Assembly: GCA_037013495.1 (NCBI GenBank)
Contig: CM072807.1
Span: 10,791,001-10,855,000, forward strand
From: Hippophae tibetana
Taxonomy: Eukaryota; Streptophyta; Magnoliopsida; Rosales; Elaeagnaceae
DNA: 64,000 nt
Direction of reading: 5' to 3'
Part shown: positions 1 to 12,400 of the stretch, one piece after another
Layout of the letters: every line of letters starts with the position of its first letter
How positions within the stretch are numbered: the stretch's first letter is position 1
The notes under the pieces: generated by a model
Told to the model about the DNA's origin: nothing
The model's input: only the letters and a program-made list of their open reading frames with translations
The model's database searches: none
Position numbers and translations under genes: made by a program

Positions 1-339
1 AACTATGAAAACAGAGCAGGGGCTCGTAGTAAGGTACATTGGAGCAGTATCCTAGGGAGAGTAGCATAAGACCGAGTTTGTACTTGAACATTTGTTTTTT
101 ATAGTGGAAAGTTAGGTAGTTCAGTAGACCGGTGGTTTTCCTCTTAGGTCATGGTTATGGCCTAGGTTGTTTCCACCTAAAAATATTGTGTGTTATTCTT
201 TTATTTTCGTACTTTATTCTTACACACGATTGCATGTCTGGCCACTTTATTTAGGTTATCAAATTATAAATTGATAAAATTAAAAATAATCTATTCATCC
301 CATCTAGATTAATTAGGTTCAATATCTTATAAACTTTCA
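1..339 (+). mobile_element. 3' part of a Sirevirus-like LTR (family A/B)
   Basis: The segment aligns by eye with the 3' half of the LTRs ending at 16680, 22005, 25832 and 33321. Shared landmarks are 'gtaaggtacattgg', 'agcataagaccgagtttgtac', 'ggtggttttcctcttag' and the terminal 'ataaactttca'. It ends in CA at 339. What follows is not a primer-binding site but a minus-strand copia gag remnant, so this is a 3' LTR or solo LTR inserted into that older element. The 5' part lies outside the window. Confidence 0.8.
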
Positions 340-1168
340 CAAACATAATCATCTGAAGAGTTAGGCATAATAAAAATAGAGGGTTCTATTTTAGAGTGAC
401 CTAAATTTGCTTTAAAATCAGCAAACAAGTCATAAATGTTGAAGCAAGAAATGGAAACATGCCCTATTTTTTCACAAAATTGTCACTCAATGCTTTTGTG
501 TCCACCCTTTTTCTCAACTCTACCCTTACCACTTAGAGGTATAGTCTAATCACTAAAATTACGCTAAACCATACCTGAACCAACTGTGTTAAATTGTGAA
601 GAATTATTGAGATTCATATTTATATTTATTATTGAAATGATCAAGATTCACTTGCAAAATCTAATTCTTTTTATCTTTATCTTACTGCTTCAAATGGTTC
701 TTAAATACTAAAAAATGACTATGAAACTCCTCTATAGTCATAGATATTACCTAATCAGTGATATTTCATATGAAAATATTATAATGATGATTTAATCCAG
801 AAACAACATAAAGAAGAAAATATTTAGGAGACACATGTTCTTCAATAGCCATAGAATTGTTTATAATAGTCTTGATTGCCATGATATAATCATTAAATGA
901 CTTTGCATCTTTCTTGACAGTTTACAACTGAAGACGAATCTCCATTATTTGAGATTGGGTCAATAAAGCAAACACATTCTCAAATGTTTTCCACAAATCA
1001 TAGTAGTTTGTTTACCATATAATAACTAAAAATTCACTCGTAACAAAACCAAAAATTCAACTACGGATAGTATCATTGATACGTTTTCAAGTAACAAATT
1101 TTAAAGAAATATAAGTTGTGTTAAGAATAAACATTAATGGTGTAATCTTGAGGCATCAATGAACTAGT
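340..1168 (-). pseudogene. Decayed copia gag remnant, left part
   Basis: Read on the minus strand with a few stops skipped, roughly 1110-730 gives a copia gag pattern: a segment with 'LWKTFENVF' and then 'AKSFNDYIMAIKTI', followed by a motif like the usual 'LL.GL...YN'. This is the UBN2-type capsid region. Stop codons and probable frameshifts make it non-functional. The gag is interrupted by the element at 1169-4690, and its 5' side probably continues at 4691-4950. From 340 to about 700 I can only say it is probably the downstream part of the same element. Confidence 0.55.
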
Positions 1169-1589
1169 TGTGAAATTACTCAAATTCTCGATAAGTTAGA
1201 TTTATGAGAAAGAAAAATAGACAAAATAACACAAAAAATTGATAACAGAGTTCGGTCAATCTTACTTACGTTTTTGGACCTGTTGCAGATCTTTTTACTG
1301 AAAAGGAGAAATTATACAAGGTGTTTACAACACTCACAACTCACAACTCACAATCCAATTACACCCAAGAAAATTACTCTCAATTTTCTCTCACAAAAGC
1401 TTTTCTCTAAATTGGAATGAATACTTGGTTTTATTAATTCATTACAATTACACATCTATTTATAGGAAAATTTACTTATTGAATTATTCCTTAAATTAAT
1501 GGTTCATTGAATTTCTTCTTGAATTAAGCTCCATGTTTTGCTCCTTAATTTACTCCTTAAATTAAGAAGCTTTATAAAAATCTCTAACA
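1169..1589 (-). repeat. 3' LTR of the RT-less copia element
   Basis: The left copy of a direct repeat shared with 4302-4690. Both copies share 'aaattctcgataag', the block around 'ctttttactgaaaagg' and the terminal 'atctctaaca'. It is about 30 bp longer than its partner because of small indels. Confidence 0.85.
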
Positions 1590-1875
1590 ATCTCCCACTT
1601 AAAGATTGATTTCAATCTGTCTTCACACCTCAATTAATGCAACAGCTTTTCTAGTCTTGTTACTCTAGCATACTAACTAAATTTGAGTACAACTTCACTT
1701 TCATGACAAGATCTCACTTTCTGGCATCTCAAGTCTGACAAGCTTCATCATAACATTCAGGCTCTCCTCCATCAGTCAGTAACATATAGTTCATGTATCT
1801 CCTGTTAGACACATGAGGTCGAGAAGTCCTTCTCAATATAGGAGCTAGAGTAGGAGGTTGTGGTGTGTCAGACTG

Positions 1876-3420
1876 TTACGTACTACTCTGTCCAACAAGT
1901 TCCTCTGACTGAGGAATTGTTACAATTGATTCCGTTGCAAAACTATATGGGACATCATTTGCATATGAAAATACCGACTCATTCTGCTCTGAGTCTTTGG
2001 CGTCTTTTTTATGCATATCCTTATACATCACCCTTTTGTTGACAATAACATCTCTAATACGGATCACTTTATTGTTTTCATCATCCCAAATACGGTAGCC
2101 AAACTCATCCTCACCATAACTGATGAAGGTGTATTTCTTGGATTTAGGATCAAGCTTATTCCTACCTTGATCACTAATGTGCACAAATGCTACACACCCG
2201 AAAACTTTTAGATGTGATAGTTTCACCTCTTTTCTGCTTCATACCTCCTCTGGTATTTTGTGCTCCAATGGAGCAGATGGACCTCGATTGATCAAATAAG
2301 TTGCCGTGTTGACTACTTATGCCCAAAATTGCTTTGATAGACCTGACTATATACGAATGCTTCTAGCTCTTTCTGTCAACATTTGGTTCATATGCTCAAT
2401 TACACCATTGTGTTGAGGCATGCTTGGAACAGTTCTTTACATTTTGATCCCGTGCTCATAGCATAAATTTTTGAATCTAGTGTCTTCATATTCACCACCA
2501 TTATCGGTTTTGAGCTTTTTGATCTTCAAACTTGTCTCATTTTCCACCATAGCTTTCCATCTTCTAAAAGCCACAAATAATTCATACTTATGCTTTAGAA
2601 AGTAAACTCATACCTTCTGAGAGTGATCATCGATGAAATTCACGAAGTAGTGTTTCCCACCAATGGATGAGATGGTTGTTGGTCACCAAACACCATAATG
2701 GATAAGCTCTAGCCTTTTCTTCTTTGGGGTTCTACCACTTGTCTAAAAGTTGACTCTCTTTTCCTTTCCAAGTATGTAATCTTCACAAATGTCTATCTCT
2801 GTAGACTGTAGACCTGGAAGTTTTCCTTTTGAGTGCATAATCTTCATCCTCTTCTCACTCTTATAGCCTAGTCTCTGGTGCCACAAATTTGGTGTTTCAT
2901 TACTTGTTGCAACTGTGATCGAACAACGTGCTTCTGCTATCATGTAAAGAGTGTCAATATTCTTGCCTCGAGCAATCATCATTTCACCTTTTGAAATCTT
3001 CCAATCATCACCATGAAAGATCATAGTATAGCCTTTACTATCCAATTGCCCTACTGAAATTAAGTTCCTTCTTAGGTCAGGAATATACCTGACATCCTTC
3101 AACTCTAAAATAGACCCTTTCAACTTATTCTTCACTGCATCTTTGTAAATAATAGCACATGGTTGGTCATCACCAAGATATACCTTTCCAAGGTTTTCAG
3201 GGACATATTTCTCGAAGAATTCTTTATGTGAAGTAGCATGGAACAATGCTCTAAAGTCTAACACCCAAGATTCTTCTTTGCTCTCCAAAAAGCATATCAA
3301 TGCATCATCTCCTCCTAAGGTGGAAGTAACATTTTCCTCTACCTTCACTTGTTTTTCCTTTGGTACACTCTTGCATTGATTTTTGTAGTGCCCTATTCTC
3401 CGACAATTCCAACACTCGAT
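1876..3420 (-). pseudogene. Copia protease / GAG-pre-integrase / integrase remnant
   Basis: On the minus strand the order starts with a CCHC zinc knuckle near 3418-3370 (ECWNCRRIGHYKNQC, all four ligands present). The 201-residue ORF 2743-3348 follows. It has a damaged protease site (VLDFRA where DSGA is usual) and the GAG-pre-integrase region (LWHQRLGY). Integrase is broken by stops between 2740 and 2230, with 'DNGGEYED' and 'PQHNGVIEHMN' recognisable. The 116-residue ORF 1876-2226 is the integrase C-terminal side (LKVFGCVAFVHI). The reading continues to a motif like 'LTDGGEPECYDEA' near 1770, which normally precedes RT, and then ends. It encodes no functional enzyme. Confidence 0.8.
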
Positions 3421-3859
3421 AGTCTTCGAGCTATGGGAATTATTAGGATTCTTGGATTTGGACCTTCTGTCCTTTGATCTACCCCGATAGTTTAATCTGC
3501 CACGTCCATTCCATCTGGTTGAATTTCTTCCTCTTGACTCTGTATGAAAACTAAAAAATTTGACGATTCACCTGACTCTCTACGTCAAATCTCTTTACTA
3601 AGAACCAGATCTCGAACATCATCAAATTTCAACTTATTGCTTCCTGATAAGCTACTCATAACTGTGACAGTAACATTCTAGCTTTCTGGTAGAGAAGACA
3701 AAAGTATCAATGCTCGCACTTCTTTATCGAATTCAATTTCAACTGAACTCAACTGGGTTGTGACTCTGTTAAGTTACCGATGCGCCTTCTATCATCCATA
3801 AATTGAACAAACGCCTCATCAAGTACATTTTGTATGGGGCTGATGGCTTCTCATACATA

Positions 3860-4135
3860 TTAGAGAGAGCTGCCATAAGACCTGTTGTGGTCTTTGTCCT
3901 TTTCTATGTTGAAAACAACATTATGGGATAATATTAATCGAATAACTTCGAAGGCTTGTATGTCTGGAAGATTCCAATCTTCTTCCTTCATAGCCTCTAA
4001 CTTCTTCCCTAAGAGAGGTTGATATAGATTTCTTTGATACAGATAATCCTCTATCTGCATTTTCCAAAACTCAAAATGTGTGCCATCAAATTTCTCAAGT
4101 TTCACCTTTTTTTTATCTACGGTTATTGCTCCCAC
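3860..4135 (-). pseudogene. Copia gag N-terminal fragment
   Basis: A 91-residue ORF with the copia gag opening 'VKLEKFDGTHFEFWKMQIEDYL', followed by the LLGKK...EEDW region. It starts about 150 bp inside the 5' LTR, as expected for gag. Frameshifts and a stop near 3860 separate it from the zinc-knuckle region at 3370-3420. Intact copia gag proteins are usually two to three times longer. I infer a capsid remnant without function. Confidence 0.75.
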
Positions 4136-4301
4136 TCAAATCTGACTTCCTCAGGATTGTTTCTAACCATTTCTACAAACTACCATGTATTAGAACACCT
4201 CCGGCAATGAACAAATATCGTTGACAAAATTTCACTATTCACGTGATTAGTATCCTTGCAAGAAAATGACAGAAATCACCACCAAAAGCTTTGATACCAG
4301 T

Positions 4302-4690
4302 TGTTGGGAAATTACCCAAATTCTCGATAAGCTAGATTTATGAGAAAACAAAATAAACAAAATAACACATAAATTTGATAACGGAATTCGACCAATCTTG
4401 CTTACGTCTCCGGACCTACTACAAATCTTTTTACTGAAAAGGGAGAAATTATACAAAAATTTTACAACACTCATAACTCACAACTCATAACCCAATTACA
4501 CTCAAGAAAATTACTCTCAATTTTCTCTTACATAATATTTTCTCTCTATGCTTTTCGCTCAATTGGAATGAACACTTGATTTTATTAATTCATTACAATT
4601 ACACTTATATTTATAGGAAAATTCACTCCTTAAATTACTCTTTAAATTAATGGTTCCTTGAATTAAGGAGCTTTATAACAATCTCTAACA
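4302..4690 (-). repeat. 5' LTR of the RT-less copia element
   Basis: The right copy of the LTR pair with 1169-1589. It starts TGTTGGGAAATT and ends CTCTAACA, and the tRNA-Met primer-binding site abuts it on the left. This defines the minus-strand orientation. Confidence 0.85.
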
Positions 4691-5000
4691 CTGTACACCA
4701 TATGCAGTAATAAGAGTGACCAGTTACTCCATAATAGATAATTGAATGATAAAGATAGATCAAAAAAGAAAGTTGTCTTAGGATATCATCACGATTGTGA
4801 TAGTGAAGAAAGAACATTAATATCTACAACATTTCTTATAGTACTTGAGTTTGTGCAATTATAAGGATGATCAAGAACAAAGAAAAAAAAATCAAATCTT
4901 TAAAGAAAATTTACTCTTCAAACCCTAGTTATGATACCATAGGAAAACCAAAAAACAGAGAGAAATAAAGATTTGTAAAGTGAAAAAAACTTGTTATTGA
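4691..5000 (-). mobile_element. Right part of the outer copia remnant
   Basis: The segment resumes where the 1169-4690 insertion ends. Near 4936-4950 'gttatgataccatagg' is the complement of a degenerate tRNA-Met primer-binding site, suggesting that the outer element's 5' LTR lies just to the right. No second LTR copy was found to confirm this. Confidence 0.35.
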
Positions 5001-5628
5001 GCTAGCCAACAATAAAACTACTCCATATAATAACATATATGTGTAAAGTTTGTTTGAACAAACTCAAGAAATTTTGGTAAAAAATAAATTTTAAAATAAG
5101 AAAGATATCCATTTTTAAGAAATAATCTCATATAAGACATTACAATTAATATGAGGGTAAATATACGTTCACTTAATATTTCTTATATTGTAATTTTTTA
5201 AAAAACTTATTAATTGTGAATAAATTTGATTTTTTTTTGCAAATAGTATCTCTAATAATGAAGACAACACCTCTTGGGTGAGGTTTGCCTAGTTGGGATC
5301 ATGCTTCTTTCCTTTTTAACTTTTGAACCAAATTTTCTTGTTATTTTAATTATTTTTACATATTTTTTATGTTTTTTGTCATATGATTATTATGAGCCAA
5401 GGATTTTAACATGTATTCAAGTATTTTTAGGTAAAAATAATTTCTATTTCCAAAAATTAAGCATTCTATAATAAAAATAAAATTTATTTTTATTACTTAA
5501 CAACTAATAAAACAAAAAAAGTAATTGTATATGTTGTTTATGCCTAAATTTTGTATTATTAAACTTAATTGCAAACATTTTTTATTTTAACAGTATATAT
5601 ATATTTTTAATCTAAAGCAGATGAGTTA
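5001..5628. other. AT-rich intergenic DNA
   Basis: Low-complexity AT-rich DNA. A 65-codon open frame at 5274-5471 has a composition expected by chance and no recognisable motif, so I do not call it a gene. Confidence 0.5.
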
Positions 5629-6830
5629 TGATGAGCGAAAACAGGCATCGTCGATTCTTGCCAATACTTTGGTTTTAATATTTATAAAACTCTCGCAAGT
5701 GCACGAATCATTTCGAAGAAAATGATAAGTATACTCCCAAGGTCGATCTAAGGAAGGAATGAATGTATGTGGTTTTTAATTTATTATTCAAACTTCTAAA
5801 AACGAAATTAAATCCTAAATATCCTGTCACGATATTTTGGGGTTTTTGTGTTTTTAATCTACTTACATAAAAATAAACATAGATTCAATAAACATTCATG
5901 CAAATTTTATCTTTTATAATGGTGGAGTATTTATGGATATAATAACTAAGTTAATTATGCTTGCTCATATTATCTAGGTTATTAAAGATATGAATTGATA
6001 TTTATTGATTCTCCCTTTTTTGTATGAATACCACCTTTGGTGGGGTTAGATATTCTTTGTTAACTAAACAAATCAATTAACACCTATGGGTGGGGTTGAT
6101 AACTAATTTGCCTAATTAAATTAATTCCTTTTTCTAAGAGATTGAAAATGAACCATTTAAATGCCAACTTTGGTGGGGTTAGACAATTTAAACTTTATTC
6201 AAGGTGTCCAAATTAAACCTAAGAATTTAGTTATCCGAGTACTAAATTTCAAGTTTTAAAACCACTACCGAAAACATGTTGTCAATACATTTTCAGATAA
6301 TAATTCTTATAAAAACTTTTGAAATAGAGCTTCACTCTAACTACCGGGCGATTGTACCATAAAATAAAAGAGCACTACTCTAAATCAGACCGGATAACTA
6401 AACCTTAAAATCTAATTTTCAGGTTTAAGTTTGTAATGAAAAATAATATATTTCTCTCTAACATTCTTAATATAAAATCATGAATAAAAATAAAATCAAT
6501 TCATTTTAGAGATTTTTACCTATTTAATATTTCGCAAGCATAACAACGTCATTATTACATCATGTTTACTAAACAGCCAGCACAGTTAAATTTAACCATA
6601 GACAAATTAAATATAACATGTAAGAATAAAGCATAAAAATAACTGTAAAGAAAATAAAATCCTTACAGAACTTCGACGTTATTCCCGTTGCTGGAAAAAC
6701 TCCAAGCGGAATTTGCACTCCCATTTATTGAATCAAAGAGCTAAAATATTACAAAAACATAACTAGTTCTTCCCCAAAAGGGAAGAACTCTAAATCTAAG
6801 AGAAATTAACTAAGAAAAGCTAAAAACTAA

Positions 6831-6915
6831 GAAAAACTAAAGAATCCTAAAAATCTAAGAAAAACTAAAGAATCCTAAAAATCTAAGAAAAACTAAAGAA
6901 TCCTAAAAATCTAAG
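6831..6915. repeat. 28-bp tandem repeat, 3 copies
   Basis: Three near-identical copies of a 28-bp unit containing 'ctaagaaaaactaaagaatc' lie side by side within the solo LTR. The near-identity suggests recent slippage. Confidence 0.8.
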
Positions 6916-7114
6916 AAAAGAGAGAAAAGAATGTATTTGGAGGTGTTTTTAGGTGTATTTTGAAGTGAAGGGAAGGATGGTATTTATAGGTGAGGATGGA
7001 GAGAAAAAATGAGTAAAAAAATGTAAAAACGCGTAATGGAAATGCTGAGGTCATTGATGACGTCAGCATGACGTCATCGGCGCGGTTGCACGTGAAAAAC
7101 GGGCCAAACGGGCG

Positions 7115-7230
7115 TTGGCGCGCGCGGATGAACAGTACCCGCGCGCGCAGTGCTGCGCGGATGAACAGTACCCGCACGCGCAGTACTGCGCGGATGAACA
7201 GTACCCGCGCGCAGCTTGGCGCGGGATTGG
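7115..7230. repeat. GC-rich 33-bp minisatellite, 3 copies
   Basis: The core 'gatgaacagtaccc' recurs at 7127, 7160 and 7193, exactly 33 bp apart, with GCGC-rich spacers. The flanking 7080-7270 stretch is also extremely GC-rich against an AT-rich background. Because 33 is a multiple of three, frames stay open on both strands and give arginine/alanine-rich ORFs that I judge artefactual. Confidence 0.85.
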
Positions 7231-7581
7231 GCGCGGCGGCGCGCGCGGCTGGGCGGCAGGGCGGCGCGGCGGCGCGTTTTTCTTCTTTTTTGATATTTTT
7301 GACCTTTTTTGACTCATTTTGTCCAATTTTTCCATATTTGTTGACCTTTCTCCATTTATTTATTAATATATTTGTGATGTATTGCTTTCAGTATTTCTCT
7401 TTGAGTTTTTAAGTTGCGTTTTTAAGCCAAAATACCTGAAAAACAATAAAAATACCCGTGATTCCGAAAAAGATAAATTTATATAAATATATGATAAAAC
7501 ATATAAATATATATATTTTTAATTAATTAATATGCATAAAATCATAGTTATTTTAGTGTTTTTTGAGCACTTATCAAGTTA

Positions 7582-8611
7582 TAATAAAACTTATAATTTT
7601 TATTGGTGGAGAGCCTCCGATTCCCATAAATCTATCTAATTTATAGGTACCAATTTTTTATAAAATGGTATCTCATCGCTTGACAAAGTTTACTCCTTGA
7701 ATGGTAGTCCAAGAAAATACATGGGCTACTAGGCTAGACATGAAGCCCATTATTAAAGGTTTAAAGACCATTCCTAAGCTAGACCATCTCTTAAGAGCCT
7801 GAGTCCCCGATCAAATGTCCAAATTTCCATTGGGAAAATTGAAAAAAGAAAAAAAAAATTCCCTTTAAAGCTTTATATTTCGTTAATTTCTATATATTAT
7901 TTATTTATTAATGCCTTAAATACTCAACATTCGATTTTTCAAATGTTGTTCGGTAAGATCCTATTGAACCCTCTAAAAGTTCAATAAGGAACATGCATGT
8001 GTTCACTTTATAACTTCAAATGTACAAAAATATTTAAGAAAAAAAGTAAATTAAAAATAGAAATAAATGTATAAGGTTGGAAAAATATTAATTATACCAC
8101 ACAAATTTTCACTCAATTTTACAAATACATCTTTTATAATATGATATGTGTCTGAATTATTTTTGCACCCATACCTATTAGTTTTGTATTGTGATATTGT
8201 GACGTGCTAAAGTGAAAAAGTTTGATATTTTTAGAATTTTTCATTCCATTTTCTTAGCAGGAGCTTTGCTTTTTCTTGCATTATATCATGTGTTCCTAGC
8301 TAATTCTTTTCAGATTTGAGTTTTAGACTGTGACTTGGGAGCTGATATTTGCATCTAATGATTTTTGCAATACGTGGGTAATGTGTATTTTGATGCCACA
8401 CTAATTAAGTTTTGTTGTTCTATTTATTGTAAACTTGTTCAGAAGCTTATGGTGGACTTATTCCTTATTTGTATGATTGTTATTAGTTAAAATGCATGTG
8501 TCATTATTACTAATTTTTGAACATGTAATATGCTAATATTGAAATAATAAAAGTGTAAAATAAAAAACTAAATTTTATGATTATTATTAATTATACTTAA
8601 ATATTATTATT
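7582..8611. other. Intergenic DNA, no gene seen
   Basis: About 1 kb of AT-rich sequence between the solo LTR and the Tork-like element. I see no ORF with protein-like composition, no repeat pair and no RNA gene. A somewhat less AT-rich patch near 7610-7830 is unexplained. Confidence 0.5.
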
Positions 8612-9296
8612 TGTTATTTATTATTAGCCCAAATCAGATTTTTTAGCCCAAAGCTCACGTTCTACATAAACCCTTGACTCTTATATATATATTCATTTGT
8701 TTCCCTTGTTGCGTGAATTAATGCAGCAAGGAAAACTGCAGAACAGTGGTGGTTGGTTGCCTCCATAACTGATTAAGAGAACAGAAACAAAGAATATCAC
8801 AGAAATCAATCAGTTGACAAACAAGAAGAGAAATCTGACTTTCTATTTTGTACTTCTGAATATTGTTTCTGATCATAATCTTCTGAGAACAACGTCAATA
8901 GAAAACAAATTGAAAGAAGCTAAAGCTGTTAATTGTGAAGCACTAAGTTTATTTTGTACGGTAATATTTTTGATTTAATAACAAGTTTATTAATTTATCT
9001 TGTTATATATTACCAGTAAATTAGAGGGGATATTTATGGGTTGATTTTGGATTTTGGTATAATTTGTGAAGTTCTCTAAAAATTGGTGTTTGTATCTCCA
9101 TTTGATTATTATTGGATTTTCCTCGGTGTACCGTCGTCAGTGGAGTAAACTTTTCACATTGAAAAGTTGAACCACTTAAATCATTGTGTACCATTTATTT
9201 TTTTACTGCCGATTATTTTGCTGTTACCCATTATTGTTAATTTGTGCAACCAAAATTGGACCCGATCTTCGCTTCCGCAAGTGCTAATTTATAACA
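8612..9296 (+). repeat. 5' LTR of the Tork-like element
   Basis: 685 bp, starting TGTTATTTATTATTAG and ending TTATAACA. It is matched by 13499-13974 over its first two-thirds. 'cttatatatatattc' at about 8680 is a plausible TATA region for the element's transcript. Confidence 0.85.
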
Positions 9297-9441
9297 AATT
9301 GGTATCAAAGCATTGAGTTATTCTATTATTTATTGGAACCAATCAAGTTTTCTCTTGGATTTATTTTGAACTTTTGGTTATCTGATTGGTTTCATATTTT
9401 TTGGATTGTGCTTCTGTTTATTTAATATTGGGGTTTCTGTC

Positions 9442-12400
9442 ATGACGACAACATATGAAATTGAGAAATTCAATGGTAGAAATGATTTCAGTCTTTAGCG
9501 TATGAAGATGTGGGTCGTATTAGTTAAAGAATGGCTCGTTAAGATACTTGAAGGCAAGGATAAATTGCCAGAAAAATTGACTGATGAAGAAAAAGATGCA
9601 TTGATGGAAAATGCTCTGAGTTCAATTCAGTTATCCTTGTCTGATGAGGTATTACACGAGGTTAGAGATGAGGAATCTCCTGTTGGGTTATGGCTTAAAT
9701 TGGAAAATTTGTATAAGACCAAGTCTTTGACAAGTCAGTTATATTTGAAGCAGCGTTTGTATACATTCAGAATGTCAGAAGGTACACCTTTGCACGATCA
9801 TCTTGATGAATTTACTAAAATTATTCGTGATCTGAAAAATGGTGGTGTTAAGATTGATGATGAGGATTAGGCCTTAGTTCTATTATATTCTTTACCTCAT
9901 TCATTTGAACATTTTATTGATACCATGCTATATGGGCGAGACACTATTTCTTTGGAGGATGTCAAAGCAACTTTGAATTCGAGAGAGTTGAAGAAAGAAG
10001 TGTCTACTAGTAACAATGATAATAGCAGTGATTTAGTTGTCAGAGGTAGAAATTAAGAAAAATGTATAAATAATAATAGAGGCAAGTCTAGATCTAAATC
10101 TAGAAAAAGAAAAGATAAATGCAACTATTGCCGTCAGGAAAGGCACTGGAAAGTAAATTGTCCTAAACTCAAAGGTAAAGGAAAATCTTTCGCAACATCT
10201 TCTGGTACTAATGATGTTGTTGGTGTTGCAGATAGTTCTGGTTCCGTTGTTGAAAATTTTCTATCAGTATCTATTGGTTCTCCTAAAGATGTTTAGATTC
10301 TTGATTCGGGTTGCACTTACCATATGTGCCCCAGTAGAGATTGGTTTGCTTATTATCAGTCTATTGATGGGGTGTTGTTTTGATGAGAAACAATATGTCC
10401 TGCAAGGTTGTTGGTATTGGTACTATCCGAATTAAGATGCATGATGATATTGTTAGGACTCTGAAAGATGTTCGCCATGTTCTAGATTTGAAAAAGAACT
10501 TGACATCTTTGGGTACTCTTGATTCATAAGGCTACAAGTATGTAGCTGAAGGTGGACTTTTAAAAGTTAGTAAGGGTGATCTCATTGTTATTAAAGGGAA
10601 ATTGTCACGTGGCCTCTATATGCTTCAGGGTAGCACTGTTATTGGTAGTGTATCAGTTTCATCCTCGTCAGATCAAGATTCAAACACTACTCAATTATGG
10701 CATATACGACTTGGACATATGAGTGAAACAAGGATGTCTATTTTGAGCAAACAAGATTTGCTTTGTAGTCAGAAAACTAGGAAGCTTGATTTCTATGAGC
10801 ATTGTGTTTATGGAAAGCATTGTAGGGTCAAGTTCAATATAGCCATCCATAAAACGAAAGATAATGTTGATTATATTCATTCAGATCTTTAGGGTCCTTC
10901 TCGTGTTGTGTCTAAGGGTGGTGCCCGGTATATGTTGACTTTTATAGATGACTTCTCCCGTCATGTTTGGGTATATCTTTTGAAGAATAAGAATGATACA
11001 TTCTCAAAATTTTTGAAATTCAAGGTTTGTATAGAAAATCAAATAAGTAAGAAAATCAAGCATTTGAGAATTGATAATGGTTTGAAATTTTGTGATAGTC
11101 AGTTTAATGAGTTCTGTGAAGGAAATGGCATAGTGAGACACCGCACTGTGCGTCATACACCATAGTAAAATGGAATAACAGAACATATGAATAGGAATCT
11201 CTTAGAAAGAGCTCGTTGTATGCTCTTTCAAGCCGACTTGGATAAATCCTTTTGGGTTGAAGCTTGTAACCATGCCTGCTATTTAGTGAATCAGTCTCCA
11301 TCAATTGCAATTAAGTTGAAGACTCCGTTTGAGGTATTCTTTGGTACTCCTACTAATTATTCTGATTTAAAATTTTTGGTTGTCCTGCTTATGCTCATGT
11401 TAATAATGGTAAACTTGAGCCCATGGAATTGAAATGCATATTTTTGGGGTATCCTTTTGGGGTGAAGGGTTATAGATTATGGTGTGTTGAACCCAAGTCA
11501 CCTAAATTTGTGATTAGTAGAGATGTTAAGTTTGATGAGTTTTTCATGTTGGAAAAGAAAAAAAGAGTCTATTGTTGTAGATAAAGACCACGGTGTTAGT
11601 GAGCAGGTAGAGCTTGAGAGTGGAGCTCCTAGTCAAGTACAAGAGGGCACTTCAGATCAGCCATCTATGGATGAGCTAGATGATTCTGCTCATGATGTAG
11701 TAGAAGAGCAACATGAGCAACCATATAGTATTGCTAAGGGTAAAAGAATAAAAGAGATTCGATGCCCTCAGAGGTACATAGATGCAGACTTAGTTTCTTT
11801 TGCATTGTCTGTGGCAGAGTTTATTGAGGTGTATGAACCTTCTAGTTATCATGAAGCTGTTACTTGTGATGAGTATGTTCAGTGGTTGGTTGCTATGAAT
11901 GAAAGGATTGAATCACTTCATAAGAATCATACTTGGGAATTGGTGAAACCACCTAAGGGCCAGAAGATTGTTGGAAACAAATAGGTCTTCAAGAAAAAGG
12001 AAGGTATACCTGAGGTTGAAACAACTAGGTTCAAGGCACGTGTTGTTGCAAAGGATTATTGTCAGAAGAAAGGTATTGACTTCAATGAAGTATTTTCACC
12101 TATTGTGAAACATAGCTCTATTCGTGTGTTGCTTGCTATGGTTGCATTGTTTGACATGAAATTAGAACAGTTTGATGTCAAGACAACCTTCTTACATGGT
12201 GAGCTTGAAGAACAAATATACATGCATCAACCAGAGGGGTTTATTGTTCCAAGTAAGTAAGATCATGTTTGTATTGAAAAAGTCTTTATATGGGTTGAAG
12301 CAATCCCCAAGGCAGTGGTATAAGCGGTTTGATTCTTTTATGATTGATCATGGTTATTCTAGGAGTGATTATGATAGTTGTGTTTATCATAAAAGATTTC

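Larger units (their letters stand above)
1169..4690 (-). mobile_element. Copia LTR retrotransposon lacking RT and RNase H
   Basis: Two similar LTRs bound the element (1169-1589 and 4302-4690, about 421 and 389 bp), both starting TG and ending CA. On the minus strand the 5' LTR is the right one. Next to it is a primer-binding site matching initiator tRNA-Met (complement of TGGTATCAAAGC, 4288-4299). Next to the left LTR is a purine-rich tract on the minus strand (1590-1604). The interior runs gag, CCHC knuckle, protease/GAG-pre-integrase and integrase, then stops near the point where reverse transcriptase should begin. With only about 2.7 kb of interior it is an internal-deletion derivative. 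It sits inside an older copia gag. I found no clean target-site duplication. Confidence 0.85.
5629..7576. mobile_element. Probable solo LTR (1.95 kb) with 5-bp target duplication
   Basis: The segment starts TGATGAGCG, ends CACTTATCA and is flanked on both sides by AGTTA (5624-5628 and 7577-7581). TG...CA ends and a 5-bp duplication are the signature of an LTR-retrotransposon insertion. There is no gag or pol and no internal copy of the ends, so a solo LTR left by LTR-LTR recombination is the simplest reading. A large non-coding retroelement derivative is the alternative. It includes 'cgcaagtgcacgaatc' near 5695 and two short tandem arrays described separately. Short ORFs around 7060-7410 are by-products of the GC-rich array. 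Confidence 0.65.

Noticed and set aside
7063-7412. Overlapping Arg/Ala-rich ORFs on both strands
   Set aside because: They are generated by the 33-bp GC-rich repeat, whose length is a multiple of three. No domain or start context supports them.
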